In this document: piece by piece, positions 1 through 4,001 of the stretch
Numbering within the stretch: position 1 is the first letter of the stretch
How the letters are laid out: every line of letters begins with the position of its first letter
Assembly: GCA_002364555.1 (NCBI GenBank)
Contig: DEYM01000088.1
Coordinates: 1 to 5,018, forward strand
DNA: 5,018 nucleotides
Source: Phycisphaerales bacterium UBA3158
GTDB taxonomy: Bacteria > Planctomycetota > Phycisphaerae > Phycisphaerales > SM1A02
Direction: 5' to 3'
The notes under the pieces: model-generated
What the model saw: only the letters and a program-made list of their open reading frames with translations
Databases searched by the model: none
What the model was told of the DNA's origin: nothing
Program-made: the position numbers and the translations under genes

Positions 1-780
1 GGGCATGGCACCCGATCTCATCTGCTCGACGGCCAGAAAACTGCCGCAGATCGCCATGACGAGCTCACCCGTTCCCGTGGCCACGGCAGCACCGCCATGG
101 GGATCGACGTAGAGACCATGGCCGATGATCGGAGAGTCGCCGACTCTGCCAGGTACTTTCCATGGCATTCCACTGGTCGAACAGGCACCAGCCAGCCTCC
201 CCTGGTCATCCAGTCCCAACACGCCGATGGTGTCATGGTTGTTTCGCCATCGGTCCTCCTGATCCTTGAACAGCGCACCATCCGGGTCGCCATCGACCGG
301 TCTGACATCCGAGGACTCGCCGCCCCCTTGAGCCTGGCGTACCTGCCATGCCTTCTTCGCCTCCGGAGACAGAAGCGGCTGCTCGGGGAGACCATGTGCA
401 CTGGCGAATTCGTCCGCACCCTCACCCGCCAGCATGACATGGGGCGTGCGATCCATGACCAGCCTGGCGATTCGAACCGGATGGAGATGCTTTCGGACAG
501 CACAGACACTTCCACACTGTTCCGGAGAAAGCATCACGCAGCCATCAAGACTCATGTCGCCATCTCGATCCGGCAGTCCGCCATACCCCACCGAATCGAT
601 GCCCGGATCCTCATCACAGAACACCGTCACGGCTTCGACGGCATCCAGTGCGGATCCCCCAGCCGAGAAATCCGGCCAGGCGGCGGCATTGGCACGTTCA
701 CCAAATGACCAGGTGGAAAGGAGCAGAGGGCCCCTTGCAGCGGCTTCATGAGGGGTGGTGTTATCAGGCCGTTCACTCAT
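1..780 (-). CDS. N4-(beta-N-acetylglucosaminyl)-L-asparaginase family Ntn hydrolase (glycosylasparaginase), 3' end cut by window edge
   Basis: Family role: hydrolyses the amide bond between GlcNAc and asparagine in N4-(beta-N-acetylglucosaminyl)-L-asparagine, the last step in breaking down N-linked glycopeptides. These enzymes are made as precursors that cut themselves just before a catalytic Thr. Seen here: 260 codons are present. An early strand block 'LLLSTWSFGERANAAAW' (residues 19-35) is followed by 'GGSALDAVEA' (41-50) and 'GYGGLPD' (65-71). The autocleavage motif HDTIG is at 182-186, with nucleophile Thr184 at window 229-231. 'GRVGDSP' (211-217) and 'ATGTGE' (234-239) form the substrate-binding loops. 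The acidic, poorly conserved stretch at about 150-180 is the expected linker before the cleavage site. Family members are roughly 320-350 aa, so the last 60-90 residues lie off the window. The start at 780 has a good ribosome site (GGGAG, 8 nt away). There is no signal peptide, so it is probably cytoplasmic, unlike lysosomal or periplasmic relatives. Related isoaspartyl peptidases share the fold, but these motifs favour glycosylasparaginase. Confidence 0.93.
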   Translation of the reverse strand, partial: MSERPDNTTPHEAAARGPLLLSTWSFGERANAAAWPDFSAGGSALDAVEAVTVFCDEDPGIDSVGYGGLPDRDGDMSLDGCVMLSPEQCGSVCAVRKHLHPVRIARLVMDRTPHVMLAGEGADEFASAHGLPEQPLLSPEAKKAWQVRQAQGGGESSDVRPVDGDPDGALFKDQEDRWRNNHDTIGVLGLDDQGRLAGACSTSGMPWKVPGRVGDSPIIGHGLYVDPHGGAAVATGTGELVMAICGSFLAVEQMRSGAMP

Positions 781-786
781 CTTCGG

Positions 787-803
787 ATCTCCCTGCTGGA
801 GAT
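787..803 (-). promoter_or_regulatory. Hairpin enclosing the ribosome binding site of the glycosylasparaginase gene
   Basis: ATCTCC at 787-792 and GGAGAT at 798-803 are perfect inverted repeats around a 5-nt loop. On the minus-strand mRNA the 3' arm plus one loop base forms the Shine-Dalgarno sequence GGGAG (793-789), which lies 8 nt before the ATG. The hairpin would therefore hide the ribosome site. The symmetry is seen directly; a role in translation control is inference, and a 6-bp stem can occur by chance. No folding energy was computed. Confidence 0.35.
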
Positions 804-806
804 GCT

Positions 807-818
807 ATCCTGCAGGAT
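807..818. repeat. Perfect 12-bp palindrome ATCCTGCAGGAT in the divergent spacer
   Basis: The 12 bases are a perfect palindrome between the glycosylasparaginase gene and greA, 27-38 nt upstream of the former's ATG. As DNA it could be a small operator. As minus-strand RNA its TCCTGC half (817-812) can also pair with GCAGGG (796-791), with one G-U pair. That pairing would compete with the hairpin over the ribosome site. No regulator family is recognised. Confidence 0.3.
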
Positions 819-869
819 GTGGAGGAGGCTACCCCGCCTCTCATTAGGATTAGATTTCAATTTTTGACT

Positions 870-880
870 CCTGAATCAGG
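870..880. promoter_or_regulatory. Operator-like palindrome CCTGA-A-TCAGG upstream of greA
   Basis: This 11-bp odd palindrome (5-bp arms, one central base) starts one base after TTGACT (864-869), a reasonable -35 hexamer, in the most AT-rich part of the spacer. A site here could bind a repressor overlapping the greA promoter, or form part of the greA leader. No convincing -10 box was found at the right distance (887-892 reads ATTGGC), so both the promoter and the operator remain tentative. Confidence 0.25.
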
Positions 881-928
881 CAAGCCATTGGCGGCTGACC
901 CAATTCGGAGTTCGATGAGAAAATACCA

Positions 929-1393
929 ATGGACTACATCACTCAAGCCGACAAGGAAAAGATCGAAAAAGAGTTGAAGACCCGCATGAAGCAGCGGAAG
1001 GAACTCTCGGATCGAATCGGACGCGCTCGTGAACTTGGCGATCTGAAGGAGAATGGCGAATATCACGCTGCTCGTGAAGACCAGGGGATGAACGAAGCCC
1101 GCATCAAGCAGCTGGAGGAACGACTGGCGACCGCCATCGTGGCTGACGACACCGAGATTCCCGAGAACATGGTGTTCATCGGTGCCACGGTCAAGCTCAA
1201 GGATGTCAATACGGGTGATGAGCAGGTCTACAAGCTCGTCGGCGACATGTCCGGTGAATTCGATCCCGACTGCATCGAGGTCACCCCGACCTCCGCTCTG
1301 GGCATGGCTCTGATGAAATCCCGCCTGGGTGAGACCGTACGAGCCGATCTGCCAAGAGGCGAGAAACGCTTCGAGATCGTAGAGCTCTCATGA
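929..1393 (+). CDS. greA: Transcription elongation factor GreA
   Basis: GreA binds RNA polymerase in the cytoplasm, inserts its coiled coil into the secondary channel, and stimulates cleavage of backtracked RNA so that stalled complexes resume. The 154-aa product is close to the usual length of about 158. The N-terminal coiled coil spans roughly residues 5-75 and carries the family signature 'ARELGDLKENGEYHAARED' (33-51). Its acidic tip residues Asp38 and Glu41 match the pair that holds the catalytic metal. The C-terminal FKBP-like domain (about 80-154) includes 'TPTSALGMALMKSRLGETV' and ends in the usual 'FEIVEL' strand. The ATG at 929 has only a weak purine-rich site (GAGA, 917-920), but it places the coiled coil at the standard distance from the N-terminus. 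The gene is followed by a 4-bp overlapping start for the YtoQ-family gene, suggesting one transcript. GreB is a less likely identity, because the spacing and sequence of the tip motif are typical of GreA. Confidence 0.97.
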   Translation: MDYITQADKEKIEKELKTRMKQRKELSDRIGRARELGDLKENGEYHAAREDQGMNEARIKQLEERLATAIVADDTEIPENMVFIGATVKLKDVNTGDEQVYKLVGDMSGEFDPDCIEVTPTSALGMALMKSRLGETVRADLPRGEKRFEIVELS

Positions 1394-1848
1394 ATCAGCT
1401 GTGGACCGTCTACCTTGGTGGTGAGATCCACAGTGACTGGAGAGAACAGATACGAATCGGTTCCGAAGCCGCTGGTCTTCCCATCGAGTTCCTTGCCCCG
1501 GTAACCGATCACGCTGCCAGTGATCGTTGTGGCGTGGAGATTCTCGGCGAGGAGCCATCCAGTTTCTGGACGGATCATCAGGGTGCTTCGGTCAATGCGA
1601 TGCGAACCCGCACCTTCATCGGCCGTTCCGACATCGTGGTCATCCGGTTCGGTGAACAATACAGGCAGTGGAACGCCGCCTTCGATGCCGGACAGGCGGC
1701 AGCCATGGGCAAGCCGCTGATCATCCTGCATCCGGAATCGCATGATCACGCCCTCAAGGAGGTCGATGCCGCCGCCAATGCGGTCGCCCGTACCCCTGAG
1801 CAGGTGATCGGACTGATCAGGTACGTGATCGAAGGATCACTCGGCTGA
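1390..1848 (+). CDS. ytoQ: YtoQ family protein (nucleoside 2-deoxyribosyltransferase-like fold)
   Basis: The 152-aa product matches the YtoQ family across its whole length. This family is placed by sequence with the nucleoside 2-deoxyribosyltransferase-like proteins, but no biochemical role is firmly established. Seen: an opening 'WTVYLGGEIHSDWREQI' (residues 5-21), then 'EFLAPVTDH' and 'CGVEILGEE' in the middle. 'NAMRTRTFIGRSDIVVIRFGE' (about 69-89) and 'QWNAAFDAGQAAAMGKPLIILH' (about 93-114) resemble the Rossmann-like core in which the related transferases bind a nucleoside. 'HALKEVDAAA' (120-129) and a C-terminal helix complete it. The GE-H-DW, RTRT and FDAGQAAA segments are the family's hallmark. 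There is no signal peptide, so it is probably cytoplasmic. The start overlaps the greA stop as ATGA, pointing to translational coupling. Its stop lies inside the 3' end of the opposing membrane-protein gene. Family assignment is firm; substrate and reaction are unknown. Confidence 0.93.
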   Translation: MNQLWTVYLGGEIHSDWREQIRIGSEAAGLPIEFLAPVTDHAASDRCGVEILGEEPSSFWTDHQGASVNAMRTRTFIGRSDIVVIRFGEQYRQWNAAFDAGQAAAMGKPLIILHPESHDHALKEVDAAANAVARTPEQVIGLIRYVIEGSLG

Positions 1849-2217
1849 TCGCCGAGCTTGAATGAAGCTGGCCAGGCAGTAGCCGAAGTACACGACGCAC
1901 AGGAAGGCGAGGATCCCCTGATCCCACACCTTGGACCATTGGATCTCTTCAGCTCCGAGCGACTTCACGCCCATCGTGATGCCACCCGCGATGCCCAGCA
2001 ACGCCACCAGTATCGTCACATGCATCAGATGCTTGCGAATGCCCGGAAGCAGCACGGACAGAATGCCCAGCAGCAGAAGCACGATCCCGAAGAAGCCCGG
2101 AATGGCCGCCGTGAATCGAGCGGCATCGAATCCGGTCGCCAACCAGAAGGCGAGCCCCTGAAGGATCATCAGGACACCAAAGACGATTGCGACGAGTGCC
2201 ATGTTGATTTTGTTCAT
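1837..2217 (-). CDS. Small four-helix integral membrane protein of unknown function
   Basis: I do not recognise a named family. The 126-aa product is strongly hydrophobic, with four likely membrane helices at about residues 6-26, 37-58, 64-84 and 101-119. A basic loop 'IRKH' (60-63) lies between helices 2 and 3. A short polar segment with Glu, Gln, Trp and Lys (about 85-100) precedes helix 4, and the tail 'ARRSAE' is basic then acidic. Charge distribution suggests that the 60-63 loop and the C-terminus face the cytoplasm. Helix 3 is glycine-rich (GIAGG), as in packed helix bundles. No catalytic motif is visible. No clear ribosome site precedes the ATG at 2217; Met6 is an alternative start but has none either. 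The gene begins 33 bp after the deiminase stop on the same strand, so it may be read from that transcript, and it overlaps the ytoQ 3' end by 12 bp. The hydrophobic pattern makes it very likely a real gene. Confidence 0.8.
   Translation of the reverse strand: MNKINMALVAIVFGVLMILQGLAFWLATGFDAARFTAAIPGFFGIVLLLLGILSVLLPGIRKHLMHVTILVALLGIAGGITMGVKSLGAEEIQWSKVWDQGILAFLCVVYFGYCLASFIQARRSAE
1840..1856. terminator. Possible bidirectional terminator hairpin at the convergent gene ends
   Basis: CTCGGC (1840-1845) and GCCGAG (1851-1856) form a perfect 6-bp GC-rich stem around a 5-nt loop. It contains the ytoQ stop (1846-1848) and sits just inside the stop of the opposing gene (1837-1839). The position suits a shared terminator for two convergent genes. 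No T-run follows on either strand, so if it works as a terminator it is weak or helped by other factors. Confidence 0.35.
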
Positions 2218-2250
2218 GACCGAATCGTAGCAGGCGACTGTGGATGTGTC

Positions 2251-3870
2251 TCAGGAACCGTAGTTGGCCAACGCGAGGAGTATGTCGGTCACATCCACGG
2301 CGCCGTTGCCATCGACGTCCGCTGAACAATCCTGATCACAGAGCCATTGGGATAGGATTTCCAGTATGTCCTCGACATCGACATCACCATCGCCATCGAC
2401 ATCGCCCTGGATACCATCACCCTCGATGATGATCGGACCACTGATGTCCCCACCGGTGTTCCCATCACCATCCCTGGCGAGTACCCGGAGCCTGCCCTGA
2501 TTGGTTGGCGTATCCGGGAGACAGACCGTTCTGACTCCCTGTGGATCGAGGTTCGCCTCCAGAGTCTCCCAGTTGTCGCCGTCATCGACGGAGAACTCGA
2601 TGTCCACGGATACCACGTCGAATTCGTCATCATCGCTGATGTACGAGATCTGGAGACAGTCATCGGGATCGATGACGCCTTGGACGGGAGTCTGCAGACA
2701 GGTGGTTGGATAGATACCGCCGGCATGTGCGGGCATGTGCATGCTGATGCAGTGCATGACACCGGCGGAATACGCCAGACTGTCGCAGATGATGGGTACG
2801 ACCTGACGACCCGGCATGGCCGCTTCCACGGCGGCTATGGCCTGATTGTCATAGGTGTTCGAGATGTCGTTGTACTCGGGAAGCAGAATCACATCGTTGC
2901 AGACAACCATGTTGGTGTAGGTGTAGTGCGTTCCACCCTGGGCGAACGCGGGTGTTCGGAAGACTTCCCAGCCGAGATTCTCGTAGTACACGACGGCCGC
3001 ATCACAGATCTGATCCTGGATAGTGCCTGATTGAGTGGGCCAGTCGCTGATGATGATTCGTTCATCGCCGCACATCAGCATCCACATGTCGATGTGCTGC
3101 GTGTAGTCGACCGATGTCGGAAAGGCGTCATGGAGATAGGTCTCGACGTTCTGGTACTGACGCCAGTAGTCGACGACCTGGGATTCCGACAAGCCGGGAT
3201 TCTCGTTGAGAATGAGCTGGGTGGCCGCACTTCGACCCACGCCGTTGAGGTGGTAGTTGCCACCACCATGTGTGAGTGGAATCTCGTAGACGGCATGACC
3301 GAACTGGGAACCGAAGTAGGAGTTGTACGCATTGTCGTTCGGACGTGGGCGGTTGTAGGTGTGATCGATGATCACTCGGCAATCACCCTCGAAGACGTAG
3401 CGTGGCCCGTAATCACGTATCCAGACCGTGTTGGTGGATCGAACGACCGTGATGACACGATCGGGATCGGCACCGGCTGAAATGCATGAGTTGCGAGCGG
3501 TGTTCGCCTCGGAATTGGAATCACAGGCAATGAAGACATCCGCATTGCCGGTGGTGGTGATGGCAGCGGCCATCTGGGCGATCGTGGATGTGAATCCCTC
3601 CCAGGCGAGAAGAATGCCCTGCATGTCCTCGTATTCGGAAGCACCACGAACCGGACCTGCAGGAGGCGGGGTCACGGCCCGAGGCGGCGTGATGAGCCGA
3701 CCATCTAGAAATCTGGATTCGGTCTCAGTCATGTACTTCGGAATCCGAGCCCCCTCCGGAAAGACCAGCTGGCCGTCCTCCAGAATCGGCTCTACAGGGC
3801 CAGAAGCCCCCTGAAAGTCCCCGGAAGCACTCATTGAAATGGCCGTGGCCACGATGATTGAAGCAAACAT
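2251..3870 (-). CDS. Secreted peptidylarginine deiminase-like protein (PAD_porph family) with Ig-like module and C-terminal dockerin
   Basis: The family removes imino groups from guanidino substrates (peptidylarginine to citrulline, or agmatine to N-carbamoylputrescine). The product has 539 aa from the ATG at 3870. Residues 1-16 are a short hydrophobic leader lacking the usual positive start, so probably a signal peptide. The catalytic domain (about 60-385) has 'WIRDYGP' (W150, D153), 'YNRPRPND' (about 172-179), 'GGGNY' (202-206), 'HIDMW' with H259 and D261, N320 in 'YTYTN', and Cys374 in 'GVMHC'. D153, H259, D261, N320 and C374 each sit exactly 23 residues after the numbers I recall for PPAD (D130, H236, D238, N297, C351). 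The RPR pair resembles PPAD's two substrate arginines, so a secreted peptidylarginine deiminase is likelier than cytoplasmic agmatine deiminase. An Ig/fibronectin-like module (about 390-485) follows. Two calcium loops with Asp at 490-501 and 518-529 and Cys511/515 form a GC-type dockerin. Substrate is not proven. Confidence 0.9.
   Translation of the reverse strand: MFASIIVATAISMSASGDFQGASGPVEPILEDGQLVFPEGARIPKYMTETESRFLDGRLITPPRAVTPPPAGPVRGASEYEDMQGILLAWEGFTSTIAQMAAAITTTGNADVFIACDSNSEANTARNSCISAGADPDRVITVVRSTNTVWIRDYGPRYVFEGDCRVIIDHTYNRPRPNDNAYNSYFGSQFGHAVYEIPLTHGGGNYHLNGVGRSAATQLILNENPGLSESQVVDYWRQYQNVETYLHDAFPTSVDYTQHIDMWMLMCGDERIIISDWPTQSGTIQDQICDAAVVYYENLGWEVFRTPAFAQGGTHYTYTNMVVCNDVILLPEYNDISNTYDNQAIAAVEAAMPGRQVVPIICDSLAYSAGVMHCISMHMPAHAGGIYPTTCLQTPVQGVIDPDDCLQISYISDDDEFDVVSVDIEFSVDDGDNWETLEANLDPQGVRTVCLPDTPTNQGRLRVLARDGDGNTGGDISGPIIIEGDGIQGDVDGDGDVDVEDILEILSQWLCDQDCSADVDGNGAVDVTDILLALANYGS
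2254..2403 (-). other. Dockerin domain coding segment (GC-type, two calcium-binding repeats)
   Basis: This part of the deiminase gene encodes about residues 490-539. Repeat 1 has Asp at loop positions 1, 3, 5, 7, 9 and 12 (490-501). Repeat 2 has Asp or Asn at 1, 3, 5, 9 and 12 (518-529). Each is followed by a hydrophobic helix, 'ILEILSQW' and 'ILLALANYG'. Cys511 and Cys515 lie between the repeats. Classical dockerins bind cohesins in cellulosomes. In Planctomycetota such tails occur on many secreted proteins without cellulosomes, so here it is better read as an anchoring or sorting tail. No cohesin gene is in the window. Confidence 0.85.
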
Positions 3871-3878
3871 GGTGAAAT

Positions 3879-3889
3879 CCTCTTCCTCT
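3879..3889 (-). promoter_or_regulatory. Purine-rich ribosome binding site deciding the deiminase start
   Basis: On the minus strand this reads AGAGGAAGAGG. The nearer AGAGG (3883-3879) lies 8 nt before the ATG at 3870. The reading frame stays open up to 4011, but the extra 47 codons would overlap the transporter's start, encode a polar sequence, and bury the hydrophobic leader. The ribosome site and leader together fix the start at 3870. Confidence 0.75.
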
Positions 3890-3912
3890 GACACTATTGG
3901 ACACCCGAAATA

Positions 3913-3928
3913 GGGGTCAGGCAACCCC
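3913..3928. repeat. Short inverted repeat GGGGT-N6-ACCCC in the deiminase 5' region
   Basis: Perfect 5-bp arms around a 6-base spacer, 43-58 bp upstream of the deiminase ATG. It could be half of a regulatory site or a small leader hairpin on the minus-strand mRNA. On its own it is weak evidence. Confidence 0.2.
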
Positions 3929-3959
3929 AAGCCTCGGTTTCCATAGTGGTTATTCTGCT

Positions 3960-3973
3960 CAAACACGTGTTTG
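3960..3973. promoter_or_regulatory. Candidate operator: perfect 14-bp palindrome CAAACACGTGTTTG between divergent genes
   Basis: All seven base pairs match around the CG centre. It lies 29 bp before the transporter ATG at 4002 and about 90 bp before the deiminase ATG at 3870. An adjoining inverted repeat, GGTTC-N5-GAACC (3973-3987), shares its last base. Perfect palindromes of this length in a divergent spacer are typical of sites bound by dimeric repressors or activators. The regulator is not in the window and cannot be named. Placement near the transporter start suggests it mainly controls the transporter. Confidence 0.5.
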
Positions 3974-3987
3974 GTTCCACTAGAACC
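3973..3987. promoter_or_regulatory. Inverted repeat GGTTC-N5-GAACC next to the 14-bp palindrome
   Basis: Perfect 5-bp arms with a 5-base spacer, ending 14 bp before the transporter ATG and abutting the palindrome at 3960-3973. It could be a second half-site, a different operator, or a hairpin in the transporter leader close to the ribosome site. Low confidence because the arms are short. Confidence 0.25.
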
Positions 3988-4001
3988 CCGATAAAGGCCC
4001 A

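Noticed and set aside
18..515. Open minus-strand frame of 165 codons
   Set aside because: It is out of frame with the glycosylasparaginase, whose motifs are intact from 780 to 1. The product is Arg/Ser-rich with no recognisable domain.
97..708. Open plus-strand frame of 203 codons opposite the glycosylasparaginase
   Set aside because: Antisense to a well-supported gene, with no domain or ribosome site. Open frames opposite GC-rich genes are common.
864..892. A full sigma-70 promoter for greA
   Set aside because: TTGACT is a fair -35, but the 17-bp-spaced hexamer (ATTGGC) does not resemble a -10 box, so only the palindrome is listed.
2361..2405. Repetitive CATCGACATC-like tract that looks like a short tandem repeat
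   Set aside because: It is explained by codons for the alternating Asp, Val and Gly residues of the dockerin calcium loop and has no exact repeat unit.
2680..3480. Two adjoining plus-strand open frames (2680-3030 and 3031-3480) opposite the deiminase
   Set aside because: They mirror its coding sequence, and the Val/Asp/His-rich products match no family.
2251..3870. Simple call as agmatine deiminase (AguA)
   Set aside because: The leader, Ig-like module, dockerin and PPAD-like arginine pair do not fit the single-domain cytoplasmic enzyme, although the catalytic fold is shared.
3871..4001. Specific promoters in the deiminase/transporter spacer
   Set aside because: TATTCT at 3951-3956 and TTGCCT on the minus strand at 3924-3919 each lack a convincing partner hexamer at normal spacing.
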